Part shown: one piece after another, positions 17,383 through 27,683 of the stretch
Numbering within the stretch: position 1 is the stretch's first letter
How the letters are laid out: each line of letters opens with the position of its first letter
DNA from: Lentzea aerocolonigenes
GTDB lineage: Bacteria; Actinomycetota; Actinomycetes; Mycobacteriales; Pseudonocardiaceae
NCBI RefSeq assembly: GCF_000974445.1
Contig: NZ_BBOJ01000032.1
Location: 1-64,000, forward strand
Length of the DNA: 64,000 nucleotides
Direction: 5' to 3'
Position numbers and translations under genes: made by a program
Notes under the pieces: generated by a model
The model's input: the letters and a program-made list of their open reading frames with translations, nothing else
What the model was told of the DNA's origin: nothing
The model's database searches: none

Positions 17383-18804
17383 CTACGCGGACTTGCCGCG
17401 CTTGCGGTTCAGCGAGTTGCGGATGAACAGCGTCAGCATCAGCAGTCCGCCGCCGACACCGATCCCACCCAGCGCCACGATGATCGGCGGCCAGTCGAGG
17501 CCCTGCGGCGGGGTGACGGCCGTGTTCATCGCCTTGGGTTCCGGCTTCTGGAAACCGGAGGCCTCCGCGGGCAGCACGGCGGTCAGCGCGGCGACCGGGT
17601 TGATCATGCCGAAGCCGACCTTGTTGTCCTTTCCGGACACGTTGCCGGGGTGCAGGGCGGTGGCCTTCAGACGATCCATCACCTGGCGCGCCTTGAGGTC
17701 CGGGAACCGCTCGCGCACCAGCGCGGTGATGCCGGCGACGTAGGGCGAGGCGAAGCTGGTGCCCTTGATGTCGGTCGTGCCCTGCGCGGTGACGTTCGCG
17801 TTCGTCAGGCCGGTGCCCTTGGGGTCGACGGAGATGATCTCCTCGCCCGGCGCGGCGATGCTGACCCACGGACCCCAGACGCTGAACGACGAGACCGAGC
17901 CGTTCCTGGCGATCGATCCCACCGACAGCACGTCGTTCGCGAACCACGCCGGGGACGAGATCGAGTTCACGTTGTTCGGATCGAGGTTGTTGTTCTGGTT
18001 GGCGCAGCCGGTGCCCTGGTCGCTGAGGTTGCCGGCCGCGGTGACGATCACCACGTCCTTGACGTCCACCGCGTACTTGATGGCGGCCTGCAGCTTCTGG
18101 TCGTCCTGGCTGAAACCCTTGGGAGGACCGCAGTTCGTCAACGAGATGTTGACGACCTTGGCGCCCTGGTTCGCCGCGCGCACGATCGCCTGCGCGAGGG
18201 TGCCGACCTTGCCCGCGGAGCTGCGCTTCTCGTTGTTCGCGTCGCCGCCGAACTCGTAGCGGTCGCTGGTCTGGCGGATCGCGAGGATCTCCGCTTCCGG
18301 TGCGGCGCCGACGAAGTCGCCCTCGGTCTTGGCGGCCGCGGCGACACCAGCCACCTCGGTGCCGTGGCCGTCGCAGTCGTCGGTGCCGTTCTTGCCGCCG
18401 GAGTTGTCGACGTACTCACCGGCGCCCTTGACCCTGCCCCCGAAGCGCGGGTTGCGCGGGTCGACACCGGTGTCGATGATCGCGATCTTGACGCCCTTGC
18501 CCGTGGCGAACCGGTGCGCCTGCTCCAGGTTCAGGTACACCTGGCCCCAGGGCTTGTACTCGATGAGCTCGCTCTTGGTGTCGGACTCGACGCACCCCTT
18601 GTTGGTGCGCTTGTACGTCACGTCCGGCACGCCCTTGTCGTCCGGCGGCTGGGTGCCGGGCGGCAGGTCCGGCGGCACCGAGTTCGGCTTCGCCGTCGCC
18701 GGTGCGGAGGAGGACGGCTGGGCGGAGGCCTGGGGAAGCGCTCCCGTCAGCAGAAGCAGTCCGGCGGCCGCGACCGCCGTGGTGCGCCTGATGCCGGACC
18801 TCAT
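17383..18804 (-). CDS. mycP: Type VII secretion-associated serine protease, mycosin
   Basis: Mycosins are membrane-anchored subtilases that complete and stabilise the ESX complex and cleave some substrates. The 473-residue protein has a signal peptide (1-28), a Pro-rich N-terminal extension, the S8 domain with D111 (IIDTGV), H147 (DGHGTEVAG) and S350 (GTSFASPYVAG), and a C-terminal membrane helix (about 441-463) followed by a basic RNSLNRKRGKS tail. Its ATG overlaps the eccD stop by four bases. The protein reads through all domains with no damage. Confidence 0.95.
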   Translation of the reverse strand: MRSGIRRTTAVAAAGLLLLTGALPQASAQPSSSAPATAKPNSVPPDLPPGTQPPDDKGVPDVTYKRTNKGCVESDTKSELIEYKPWGQVYLNLEQAHRFATGKGVKIAIIDTGVDPRNPRFGGRVKGAGEYVDNSGGKNGTDDCDGHGTEVAGVAAAAKTEGDFVGAAPEAEILAIRQTSDRYEFGGDANNEKRSSAGKVGTLAQAIVRAANQGAKVVNISLTNCGPPKGFSQDDQKLQAAIKYAVDVKDVVIVTAAGNLSDQGTGCANQNNNLDPNNVNSISSPAWFANDVLSVGSIARNGSVSSFSVWGPWVSIAAPGEEIISVDPKGTGLTNANVTAQGTTDIKGTSFASPYVAGITALVRERFPDLKARQVMDRLKATALHPGNVSGKDNKVGFGMINPVAALTAVLPAEASGFQKPEPKAMNTAVTPPQGLDWPPIIVALGGIGVGGGLLMLTLFIRNSLNRKRGKSA

Positions 18805-20204
18805 AGCGTGACCAGACCTCGGAACACCGAGTACAGGTCCATCACGGCGAGGGCCAGCGGCACGACCGACGCGATGAGGATCGCCTCGATGATGTCGACG
18901 GTGCGGCGCAACGGCGGCGAGAACTTCTGGCCGGGGAACACGACACCGAGCACCAGCGCGCCCGCGCCGAGGACCAGCAGCGTGCCGAACACGAAGACGA
19001 TGCGGTTGAACTCGGAGGCGTCGATCAGCCAGCCGAGCAGGATGCCGGCGCTGGCGAGCATGCCGGTCGACAGCAGCGCCACGGCCTGCGCGCCGTTCGC
19101 GTACGCACGGCCGCGCATCATCAGCACGATCGAGACGACCACGCCGTAGATCGGGCCCCAGATCGTGTCGGAGGACGCGGCGACGATCGCGGCCAGCGCG
19201 GCCACGACACCCGTTCCGATGATCATGCCGGTCAGGTACTCGTGCGCGACGGCGGTGCGGCGTTCGATCACCGCGTACTCCGGGAAGCCGGTGTCCTCCT
19301 TGAGGTCCTCGGCGTTCGTCGGCACGACGGGCGGCGGGATCTTGGCCAGCTGCAGCGTCAGCCTGGGCAGCATCGACAGCGCGGCGAGCGCGACCGCACC
19401 GGTCGCGGCGGCCACACCGGCGAGCGGGTGCTCGACGAACGTCGCGACGAGGAACGCCAGCGCGACGATCGTGCCGCTGGTCGCCGCGGCGATGAACACC
19501 GTGATGCCCTGGCCGATCAGCAGGATGCCGCCCCACGCGAAGATCATCATCAACGCCGAGGCGAGCAGCATCTTCGGGTTGAAGCCGACACCGGGCACCG
19601 CGTGGAAGCCGGCGACGAACGCCATCGGCAGCGCACCGCACGCAGCGATCAACACGCCCGTCGACACCGCCTTGTACGCCCGCGCGATGGTCGCGCCCGT
19701 GGCCAGTGCGGCGATCGCGGCGACACCACCGGCGATCGCGGCGGCGAGCCCGCTGCCGGAATCGCCCTGCATCAACGGGCCGGACAGGAAGAGCGCCACC
19801 GCGGCGGCGATCAGCGCGAGAGCACCGGCGATGTGGCCGAACTTCTGCGCCGTCTCCTTGGTCCACGGCCGGAACGAGTCCGGGTCCGACTCCGCGATCG
19901 CGTCGACGACGTCGTCGTACAGCGGCGGCGGCGGGTTCTCGTTGCGGCGCCGCAACTGCAGCAGCTCACCGTCGACGACGCCGAGCGACGCGAGCGTGCG
20001 CGCCGGGTCGAGCGGGCTGTCGCCGAGCTTGGCGAGGCACCAGCCACCGTGCCGCACGCCACCGTCCGGAGTGGCCTCTCTCGCCATGTCCAGCAGCATC
20101 GGCAGGAGATCGGCCACCGCCACGTCGGCAGGTAGCGCGACGTCGATACGCGTTCGAGGTGCCACCACCGTGACACGGCTGAACACCGTCGTACCGGTCG
20201 CCAC
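18801..20204 (-). CDS. eccD: Type VII secretion integral membrane protein EccD
   Basis: EccD forms the large membrane vestibule of the ESX translocon. The 467-residue protein has an N-terminal ubiquitin-like domain (about 8-90, RVTVVAPRTRIDVALPADVAVADL), a cytosolic linker, and about eleven hydrophobic helices from residue 125 on. It is transcribed with mycP on the minus strand, opposite to eccC; the 231-base gap to eccC (20205-20435) should hold two divergent promoters. This inverted mycP-eccD arrangement is the ESX-4 layout (Rv3448-Rv3449). Confidence 0.95.
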   Translation of the reverse strand: MATGTTVFSRVTVVAPRTRIDVALPADVAVADLLPMLLDMAREATPDGGVRHGGWCLAKLGDSPLDPARTLASLGVVDGELLQLRRRNENPPPPLYDDVVDAIAESDPDSFRPWTKETAQKFGHIAGALALIAAAVALFLSGPLMQGDSGSGLAAAIAGGVAAIAALATGATIARAYKAVSTGVLIAACGALPMAFVAGFHAVPGVGFNPKMLLASALMMIFAWGGILLIGQGITVFIAAATSGTIVALAFLVATFVEHPLAGVAAATGAVALAALSMLPRLTLQLAKIPPPVVPTNAEDLKEDTGFPEYAVIERRTAVAHEYLTGMIIGTGVVAALAAIVAASSDTIWGPIYGVVVSIVLMMRGRAYANGAQAVALLSTGMLASAGILLGWLIDASEFNRIVFVFGTLLVLGAGALVLGVVFPGQKFSPPLRRTVDIIEAILIASVVPLALAVMDLYSVFRGLVTL

Positions 20205-20435
20205 CAGGGCCCCCTAAGTCAGATCAGCACTAATCAAATCAACGGCCCGACCCTATTGGTCCACTCGGACGCTCGCCGGGCGGCCCTAGTATGGCCGCAC
20301 CGACGCCTTCTGCACGTGTGGTTCGCAGAACACGTTCGACTGGGTTTTCCCGACCCACCTTCGTGACGCGCGCTGATGCGCAATAGTGTCGGTTGCTACT
20401 GGTGGCGTAACGAGAGTCGAAGAGGTGCCTGTCAG

Positions 20436-23400
20436 TTGAGCACGCTGCAGTTCAAGCGAACGGCACGCCTTGCTGCTCCCCGGCCTCCCGGCGGTGAGGT
20501 CCACCTCGAGCCGCCACCCGAGGTCCCCCGGATCATCCCCGGCAACATCATGATGAAGGCGATGCCCGTCGTGATGATCATCGCGTCCGTGGGCATGATG
20601 GCGATGATGTTCGTGTACTCGAACAAGCAGCCCGCCGCGATGATCATGCCCGGCATGATGATGATCTCGACCATCGGCATGATGGCGGGAGGCATGGGCA
20701 CCGGCAAGGGCCAGAAGAAAGCCGAGATGAACGAGGACCGCAAGGACTACCTGCGGTACCTCGGCCAGATGCGCGACCGCGCCCGCGAGGCGGCCGACGA
20801 GCAGCGCGCCGAACGCGAGTGGGTGCACCCGGACCCGCAGATGCTGTGGTCGCTCGCCACCACCCGCCGCATGTGGGAACGCCGCCAGAACGACCCCGAC
20901 TTCTGCCACCTGCGCGCGGGACGGGGCTCGCAGCGCCTCGCCACCCGCCTGGTGCCGCCGCAGACCGGACCGGTCGAGGAGCTCGAGCCGATCGCGACGC
21001 TGGCGCTGCGCCGGTTCGTGCGCGCCCACTCGCTCGTGCCCGACCTGCCGATCTCCATCGCACTGCGCGGTTTCGCCGCCGTCGGCCTGCTCGGTGACGT
21101 GGAGGACCGCCGCGACCTCGCGCGCGCCCTCCTCGCCCAGCTCGTCACCTTCCACGCCCCGGACGACCTGCTGATCGCGGTCGTCAGCGCGGGCCGCACC
21201 AAGCAGCTGTGGGAGTGGGTGAAGTGGCTGCCGCACGCGCAGCACCCCACCGACATCGACGGCATCGGCCAGCGCCGCATGATGGCGAACTCGCTCGCCG
21301 AGATCGAGGCGATGCTGGACGAGAACCTGCGCGACCGGCAGCGGTTCACCCGCAACGCCCCGCCGCCGCCCGACCAGCCGCACATCGTGATCGTCATCGA
21401 CGACGGCGACATCAGCCGCGAAGAGATGATCATCCTCGAGGAGGGTCTGGTCGGCGTCACGCTGCTGGACCTGTCCGAGTGCCTCGGCAACCTGACCGCT
21501 CGCCGGGGCCTGCGTCTCGTCGTCGAGAACAACCAGCTCGGTGCCCGTTCCGCGAGCGGTGTCGAGTGGTTCGGCGCGCCGGACCGGCTGTCCGTCGTGG
21601 AGGCCGAGGCGCTCGCCCGCAGGCTCTCGCCGTACCGCATGGGCGCCGCCGGTGAGGCCGGTGGCGACAGCGGCGAGGACCCGTTGGCGATGAGCAACAA
21701 CCCGCCGCTGCTCGAGTTCATGGGCATCCCCGGCGACCCGATCACGTTCGACGTGCAGCAGGCGTGGCGGCCCCGGCCCAAGCGCGACCGCTACCGCATC
21801 CCGTTCGGCATCGGCGAGCACGGCCAGGCGGTCGAGCTCGACATCAAGGAAGCGGCAGAGGACGGCATGGGCCCGCACGGCCTGTGCATCGGCGCGACCG
21901 GTTCCGGCAAGTCGGAGTTCCTCCGCACGCTGGTGCTCGGTCTGCTGGCCTCGCACTCGTCGACGGCGCTCAACATGATCCTCGTCGACTTCAAGGGTGG
22001 TGCGACGTTCCTCGGTCTGGACAAGGCACCGCACGTCGCCGCGACGATCACCAACCTGGCCGGCGACCTCACCCTGGTCGACCGCATGAAGGACGCCATC
22101 GCCGGTGAGGTGTCGCGCCGCCAGGAGGTCCTGGCGAAGGGCAACTACAAGAACGTCTGGGACTACGAGAAGGCCCGTGAGAACGGCGCCCAGCTCGACC
22201 CGTTGCCCGCGCTGTTCATCTGCATCGACGAGTTCTCCGAGATGCTGACGGCGAAGCCGGACTTCATCGACATCTTCCTCCAGATCGGTCGTGTCGGCCG
22301 GTCGCTGCAGATGCACATGCTCCTCGCGTCGCAGCGACTGGAAGAGGGCAAGCTGCGCGGTCTGGACACGTTCCTCTCGTACCGGATCGGTCTGAAGACC
22401 TTCAACGCGGCCGAGTCGCGTGCGGCGATCGGCGTGCCGGACGCCTACGAGCTGCCGCCGATCCCGGGCTCGGGCTACCTCAGCGTGCAGGGCATGCCGC
22501 TGACCAGGTTCAAGGCGCTCTACGTCTCGGGCACCTACCGTCCGTCGGGCATGCAGTCCGCCGGCGAGTCGGTGGCGGTCCGCAGCGACAAGCGCCCGCG
22601 GTTCTTCGTGCCGGACTTCATCGAGATCCCGAAGGAGCCGGAGCGGCCGATCGAGCCGGTCAAGGTCGAGGCGCCGGTCAAGGAGGACGCGAACGAGCCG
22701 ACCCAGCTCGAGCTCATCGTCGACCGGCTCGTCGGCCAGGGCCCGCCCGCGCACGAGGTGTGGCTGCCGCCGCTCAACGAGCCGCCGACGATGGACACGA
22801 TGCTGCCGCCGCTCGACGTGACGCCGGACCGCGGTCTCACGTCACCGGGCTACCCGGCGAACGGCACGCTGCAGATCCCGGTCGGCGTGGTCGACAAGCC
22901 GTTCGAGCAGCGCCGCGACCTGCTGTGGGCCGACTTCTCCGGTGCCGCCGGTCACGGTGCCGTCGTCGGTGGTCCGCAGTCGGGCAAGTCGATGCTGCTC
23001 AGGACGATGATCGCGTCGATGGCGTTGACGCACACCCCGCAGGAGGCGCAGTTCTACTGCATCGACCTCGGTGGTGGCACGCTCGCCGCGATGGAGGACC
23101 TGCCGCACGTCGGTGGCTTCGCCGGTCGTCTCGACGTCGACAAGGTCCGCCGCATGGTGGCCGAGCTCCAGACCCTGATCACCGAGCGCGAACTGCGGTG
23201 GCGCGACCAGCGCATCGACTCGATGACGGAGTTCCGCAACCGCAAGCGCCGCGGTGAGATCAAGGACGACGACTTCGGTGACGCGTTCCTGATCGTGGAC
23301 GGCTGGATGAACTTCCGCCAGGAGTTCGAGATGGTCGAGCCGCAGGTCCAGGCGCTGGCGGCGCAGGGTCTGTCCTACGGCGTGCACGTGATCGTCGCCG

Positions 23401-24449
23401 CCAACCGTTGGGCGGAGATCCGGCCCGCGATGAAGGACCTCCTCGGCACCCGGTTCGAGCTGCGTCTCGGTGACCCGAGCGAGTCCGAGATCGACCGCAA
23501 GGTCGCGGTCAACGTGCCGCCCGGCCGCCCCGGCCGCGGTCTGACCGGTGACAAGCTGCACTTCCTCACCGGCCTGCCGCGCATCGACACCTCGCAGGAC
23601 CCGACCACGGTCTCCGCGGGCGTGCAGGACCTCAGCGCCAAGCTCAACCAGACGTGGCAGGGCCCGCGGGCTCCGCAGGTCCGGATGCTGCCCGACCTGC
23701 TCGACCACGCGCAGTTCATGGCGCAGGTCCAGCAGATCAACCCCAACCGCGGCCACCTCGTCGCGGTCGGTGTCAACGAGGACGAGCTCGCGCCGGTCTA
23801 CCTGGACTTCGACGCGGACCCGCACTTCCTGGCACTCGCCGACGGTGAGTCGGGCAAGACGAACATCCTGCGCACGATCGTCCGCGGCATCATGCAGAGC
23901 TACACCTCGTCCGAGGCGTTGATCCTGCTCGCGGACTACCGCCGCACGATGCTCGGCTTCATCGACACCGACCACCTGCTCAGCTACGCGGTGTCGGGCA
24001 CGCAGTTCACGCAGAACGTCCAGGAGGTGCGCGGCTCGCTCGCCAAGCGCATGCCCGGTCCGGACGTCACGCAGGAACAGCTCAAGAACCGGTCCTGGTG
24101 GACCGGTCCCGAGGTGTTCATCGTCGTCGACGACTACGACCTGGTCGCTCCGCAGGGCGGCGCGAACCCGATGCAGCCGCTGGCCGAGTTCATCCCGCAG
24201 GCGAAGGACGTCGGTCTGCACATCGTCGTCGTCCGCCGCATGGGTGGTGCGTCCCGCGCGATGTACGACCCGGTCATCGGCAAGCTGAAGGAGATCGCGG
24301 CGCCGATCTTCGTCGGTTCCGGTTCGAAGGAGGAGGGCAACATCGTCGGCAACCTGAAGCCGTCGCCGCAGCCTCCTGGCCGGGGCACGCTGGTGACCCG
24401 CAAGCACGGTCAGCAGCGCATGCAGTTCGCCTGGATCCCGCCCGACTAA
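20436..24449 (+). CDS. eccC: Type VII secretion ATPase EccC (fused EccCa/EccCb)
   Basis: EccC is the FtsK/SpoIIIE-like motor that recognises WXG100 substrates and drives export. The 1337-residue protein carries two membrane helices (about 40-60 and 67-85), the DUF domain, and three ATPase domains. Their P-loops are GATGSGKSE (K492, canonical), GGPQSGKSM (K851) and ADGESGKTN (K1141); the latter two are more degenerate, as usual for substrate-binding domains. The start is TTG 20436 (STLQFKRTA), with AGAGG upstream; longer in-frame alternatives lack homology. The single-chain form matches ESX-4 Rv3447c. Palindromic repeats follow at 24464-24556. Confidence 0.95.
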   Translation: MSTLQFKRTARLAAPRPPGGEVHLEPPPEVPRIIPGNIMMKAMPVVMIIASVGMMAMMFVYSNKQPAAMIMPGMMMISTIGMMAGGMGTGKGQKKAEMNEDRKDYLRYLGQMRDRAREAADEQRAEREWVHPDPQMLWSLATTRRMWERRQNDPDFCHLRAGRGSQRLATRLVPPQTGPVEELEPIATLALRRFVRAHSLVPDLPISIALRGFAAVGLLGDVEDRRDLARALLAQLVTFHAPDDLLIAVVSAGRTKQLWEWVKWLPHAQHPTDIDGIGQRRMMANSLAEIEAMLDENLRDRQRFTRNAPPPPDQPHIVIVIDDGDISREEMIILEEGLVGVTLLDLSECLGNLTARRGLRLVVENNQLGARSASGVEWFGAPDRLSVVEAEALARRLSPYRMGAAGEAGGDSGEDPLAMSNNPPLLEFMGIPGDPITFDVQQAWRPRPKRDRYRIPFGIGEHGQAVELDIKEAAEDGMGPHGLCIGATGSGKSEFLRTLVLGLLASHSSTALNMILVDFKGGATFLGLDKAPHVAATITNLAGDLTLVDRMKDAIAGEVSRRQEVLAKGNYKNVWDYEKARENGAQLDPLPALFICIDEFSEMLTAKPDFIDIFLQIGRVGRSLQMHMLLASQRLEEGKLRGLDTFLSYRIGLKTFNAAESRAAIGVPDAYELPPIPGSGYLSVQGMPLTRFKALYVSGTYRPSGMQSAGESVAVRSDKRPRFFVPDFIEIPKEPERPIEPVKVEAPVKEDANEPTQLELIVDRLVGQGPPAHEVWLPPLNEPPTMDTMLPPLDVTPDRGLTSPGYPANGTLQIPVGVVDKPFEQRRDLLWADFSGAAGHGAVVGGPQSGKSMLLRTMIASMALTHTPQEAQFYCIDLGGGTLAAMEDLPHVGGFAGRLDVDKVRRMVAELQTLITERELRWRDQRIDSMTEFRNRKRRGEIKDDDFGDAFLIVDGWMNFRQEFEMVEPQVQALAAQGLSYGVHVIVAANRWAEIRPAMKDLLGTRFELRLGDPSESEIDRKVAVNVPPGRPGRGLTGDKLHFLTGLPRIDTSQDPTTVSAGVQDLSAKLNQTWQGPRAPQVRMLPDLLDHAQFMAQVQQINPNRGHLVAVGVNEDELAPVYLDFDADPHFLALADGESGKTNILRTIVRGIMQSYTSSEALILLADYRRTMLGFIDTDHLLSYAVSGTQFTQNVQEVRGSLAKRMPGPDVTQEQLKNRSWWTGPEVFIVVDDYDLVAPQGGANPMQPLAEFIPQAKDVGLHIVVVRRMGGASRAMYDPVIGKLKEIAAPIFVGSGSKEEGNIVGNLKPSPQPPGRGTLVTRKHGQQRMQFAWIPPD

Positions 24450-24463
24450 GCCGTTCGAAAGCA

Positions 24464-24556
24464 ACGCGGGGGCCTTTCGTTTCCTTCTGGGGAACGCGGG
24501 GCCCCCGCGTGCGCTCAGAGCACACGCGGGGACCCCGCGTGTGATCCCCGCGTGCG
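24464..24556. repeat. Cluster of ACGCGGGG palindromes downstream of eccC
   Basis: Within 93 bases, ACGCGGGG half-sites repeat in both orientations. They include a 17-nt palindrome (24494-24510) and a 21-nt one (24522-24542, 10-bp arms). The same half-sites and the string CGTGCGCTCAG recur in the long palindrome at 59050-59208. It may work as the eccC terminator. No gene lies in 24450-24868 apart from the SARP promoter region. Confidence 0.55.
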
Positions 24557-24797
24557 CTGGAATGCCGCGTCTGCAAGGAAAGTGCATTCGACTTCCGGGC
24601 AAGAAAAATGGGCCCGCAGCCGAAGCCGCGGGCCCAAACCGAACAGCAGGGGACTGTCCGGTTCCCCCATGACCGGGTTCCTTCTCCGGTCGACCCACTG
24701 GGGAGGGGCGACCGGGACGGAGGTCGACGATCGTGACACCCCCCAAGAACTCGTTGTCACTCTCGTCGTCCGGCTGATCACCACTTTGCCGGGTCGT

Positions 24798-24836
24798 GCT
24801 CACACTTCGGTCACACCGCGTCCACGCCCCTACACT
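24798..24836 (+). promoter_or_regulatory. Predicted SARP-type operator and promoter before the first regulator
   Basis: GCTCACACTTCGGTCACAC contains the hexamer TCACAC twice, 11 bases apart (24800 and 24811), which is the helical spacing used by SARP DNA-binding domains. A -10-like TACACT lies at 24831-24836 and a third TCACAC at 24846. The same box occurs before three other starts in the array. Confidence 0.5.
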
Positions 24837-24868
24837 CGGCGCTCGGTCACACCGGGGAGAGGGGCGAC

Positions 24869-27595
24869 GTGCGAGTCGAGTACCGCGTGCTGGGACCGCT
24901 CGAGGTCCTGCTCGACGGAGTTCCGGTCAGCGTCCCCGCCGGTCGGTGCCGCGTGTTGCTCGCCACACTCCTGTTGCGCGCCAACGAGCCTGTCTCGACC
25001 GGCGAGATCGTCGAACGGCTGTGGGACGGAACGCCGCCCAGCGCCGATCGCGCGGGCAAGACGCTGCACATGATCGTGACCCGGTTGCGGCGGGCGCTCG
25101 GTGAGGCGAGCTGCGTGCACACGCGTCCCGGTGGTTACGCGGCCGTCGTCGAACCCGGCCAGCTGGACCTGCTGCGGTTCCGCGCTCACGTCGCGGCCGG
25201 CGAGCACACCGAGGCGACGGCGTTGTGGCGCGGGCCGGTGCTCGCGAACGTCTCGTCGGAGTCGCTGCACCGCGACTTCGTGCCCGCGCTGACCGAGGAA
25301 CGGCTGGACGCGCTGGAACGGCGGATCGACACCGACCTGGCCCGGGGTGTCGCCGCGGAGCTCGTGCCCGAACTGAGGGCGCTCACCACCCAGCACCCGC
25401 TGCGGGAGGTGTTCTGGGCGCAGCTGATGCTGGCCCTGCACCGCAGCGGTCAGCAGGCGGACGCGCTGGCCGCCCACCAGGAGGTCGTGGCGGTCCTGGC
25501 CGATCAGCTCGGTGTCCCGCCGGGTTCACGGGTGCGGGAGGCGCAGCAGCAGGTGCTGGCGGGAGACGTGCCCGCCGCGCCGCCGTTGCCGCAGCCGCAC
25601 CACGTGCCGAGGCAGTTGCCGACCGCGTTGCCGCACTTCGTCGGCAGGGAGCCGGAGCTCGACAGGCTCGACACCGTGCTCGCCTCCGGACGGTTGGTCA
25701 CGGTGATCAGCGGCAGCGGTGGCATCGGCAAGACGTCGCTCGCGGTGCAGTGGTCGCACCGGGTCGCGAACCGGTTCCCGGACGGTCAGCTCTACAGCGA
25801 CCTGCGCGGGTTCGACCCGACCGGTGCGCCGGTGAACCCGATCAGCACGGCCCGCGACTTCATGCTGGCCCTCGGCGTGCCCGCGGACGAGATCCCGGTC
25901 GGCACCGAGGACATGCTGAGCAGTTACCGCTCCCTGTTGTCCCGGCGGCGAGTGCTGGTGCTGCTCGACAACGTCCGTGACGTGGCGCAGGTGTGGCCGC
26001 TGCTGCCCGGCGGGTCGCAGAGCCTGGCCGTGATCACGTCCCGCAACCGTTTGCGCGGGCTGGCCGCCCAGCACCGCGTGTTCCCACTGGACGTGCTGGA
26101 CCCGGACGAGTCGATGGTGTTGTTCGGCGGCAGGGTGGGCGCCGAACGGATCGCGGCGGAACCGCAGGCCGCCACCCGGCTGGTGGAGCTGTGCGCGGGC
26201 CTGCCGCTGGCGCTGGCGGTGGTGGCGGCACGGGCGACGCTCGACCAGCACCCGTTGGGCATGCTCGTGGAGGAGCTCGAACACGCCGCGTTGGACGCGT
26301 TGGACACCGACGACCCGTTGACGAGCGTGCGGGCGGTGTTCTCGTGGACGTTCGGCTGCCTGAGCCCGGCGGCGGCACGCCTGTTCGTCCTGCTCGGCCT
26401 GCACCCCGGCCCCGACGTGACCGAGCCCGCCGCGACGAGTCTGCTGGCGGCACCCTCGGCCGAGGCGTTGGACGAACTGGTGCGCTACAGCCTGATCGCG
26501 TGCCAGAGGGACCGCTACCGGCTGCACGACCTGATGCGTTCGTACGCGGCGGAGGAGGCGGCTCAACGGTTGTCGAGCGCCGAGCGAACGGCCGCCCAAC
26601 GACGGTTCTTCGACCACCTCATGCACTCCGCACTGGCCGCGACTGCCAAGTCCGACCCCTTGCGCCAGCCCATCACCACACCGGATCCCGCTCCCGGCGC
26701 GGTCGTGCTGACGTTCGAGGCGAGCACCGACGCCGACCGCTGGTACGCGGAGGAACGCGCGGTGTTCGGTCCCGCGGTGGCCGCCGCGGGCGAGGCGGGC
26801 TTCGACGGTCACGTGTGGCGCACCGTGTGGGCGATCCGCCACTTCCTGCTCGCCACCGGCCGCTGGCGCGAGGGCGAACGGCTGCAACGCCTGGCCGTCG
26901 CGGCCGCGCAACGGGCAGGCGACCTCGAAGGCGAGTGCCGCGCACGCCGGGGCCTGGTGTCGTGCCTCGTACCGGAGCGGGAGTTCGACGAGGCCGAGCA
27001 CCAGCTCCGCGCGGCCGTCGCGCTGGACGAACGGCTGGGCGACCTCATCGGGCTGTCCAACGACCTGCGCGGCCTCGCCTACCTGCTCGGCAGGCAGGGC
27101 AGGTACGCCGACGCGCTCGACCCGCTGCTGCGCGCCTCGGACGTGGCGTTGCGCAGCGGCGACCGCATCGAGCTGGCGAGTGTCTCGGCCTCGCTGGCGT
27201 TCGTGCACCACGAGCTCGGCGACCACCTCGAAGCGGCACGCCGGGCAGAGCAGGCCAGGGACATGTACCTGGAGCTGGTGCCGGACGAGCGGGACACCGT
27301 GGTCGCCTCGAACCGCGACACGCTCGGCAGCATCTACCGCGCACTGGGCCGCTACGAGGAGGCGGAGGCGAACTACCTCAGATCCGTCGAGCTGCAGGCA
27401 ACGTTGTCGTACCGCCACTACCAGGCCGACACCCTCGTTCGGCTGGCCGACATGAAACGCGAGCTGGGCGCGGCCGACGCGGCTCGCGGCTACTACCTCT
27501 CGGCGCTCGCCGTGTACGACGACCTCGGGTTCGCCAAGGCCGACGACGTGCGCGAGCTGCTGTCCCTCGTGGAGAGGCCGGTCCCGCCACAGTGA
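24869..27595 (+). CDS. AfsR/SARP-family transcriptional regulator 1
   Basis: A 908-residue activator of the AfsR type. Residues 1-90 are an OmpR-like winged helix (VEYRVLGPLEVLLDG then RVLLATLLLR and LVRALG-type contacts), 97-245 the bacterial transcriptional activation domain (BTAD), 265-560 an NB-ARC ATPase with Walker A GGIGKT (K288), LLDN and GLPLALAV, and 610-908 TPR helices that probably sense a partner. Such proteins activate secondary-metabolite or other genes on phosphorylation or nucleotide binding. GTG 24869 follows GGGGAGAGGGG. It is the first of four tandem paralogues; the target is unknown. Confidence 0.9.
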   Translation: MRVEYRVLGPLEVLLDGVPVSVPAGRCRVLLATLLLRANEPVSTGEIVERLWDGTPPSADRAGKTLHMIVTRLRRALGEASCVHTRPGGYAAVVEPGQLDLLRFRAHVAAGEHTEATALWRGPVLANVSSESLHRDFVPALTEERLDALERRIDTDLARGVAAELVPELRALTTQHPLREVFWAQLMLALHRSGQQADALAAHQEVVAVLADQLGVPPGSRVREAQQQVLAGDVPAAPPLPQPHHVPRQLPTALPHFVGREPELDRLDTVLASGRLVTVISGSGGIGKTSLAVQWSHRVANRFPDGQLYSDLRGFDPTGAPVNPISTARDFMLALGVPADEIPVGTEDMLSSYRSLLSRRRVLVLLDNVRDVAQVWPLLPGGSQSLAVITSRNRLRGLAAQHRVFPLDVLDPDESMVLFGGRVGAERIAAEPQAATRLVELCAGLPLALAVVAARATLDQHPLGMLVEELEHAALDALDTDDPLTSVRAVFSWTFGCLSPAAARLFVLLGLHPGPDVTEPAATSLLAAPSAEALDELVRYSLIACQRDRYRLHDLMRSYAAEEAAQRLSSAERTAAQRRFFDHLMHSALAATAKSDPLRQPITTPDPAPGAVVLTFEASTDADRWYAEERAVFGPAVAAAGEAGFDGHVWRTVWAIRHFLLATGRWREGERLQRLAVAAAQRAGDLEGECRARRGLVSCLVPEREFDEAEHQLRAAVALDERLGDLIGLSNDLRGLAYLLGRQGRYADALDPLLRASDVALRSGDRIELASVSASLAFVHHELGDHLEAARRAEQARDMYLELVPDERDTVVASNRDTLGSIYRALGRYEEAEANYLRSVELQATLSYRHYQADTLVRLADMKRELGAADAARGYYLSALAVYDDLGFAKADDVRELLSLVERPVPPQ

Positions 27596-27645
27596 AGAGG
27601 GAGGTAACTGCGGCTGGACCGACCGGGTACAGGTTCCCTGAGCAC

Positions 27646-27664
27646 GCTCACACTTCGGTCACGT
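27646..27664 (+). promoter_or_regulatory. SARP-type operator before the second regulator
   Basis: GCTCACACTTCGGTCACG: TCACAC at 27648 and a degenerate TCACGT at 27659, 11 bases apart. It ends 19 bases before the GTG at 27684, so it lies in or next to the leader; no -10 is seen after it. Confidence 0.4.
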
Positions 27665-27683
27665 GCCGGTGGAAGGGGGAGGG

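Noticed and set aside
20286..22754. 822-codon minus-strand frame across eccC
   Set aside because: Shadow of eccC codon bias; no domain or ribosome site. The same holds for 22842-24803.
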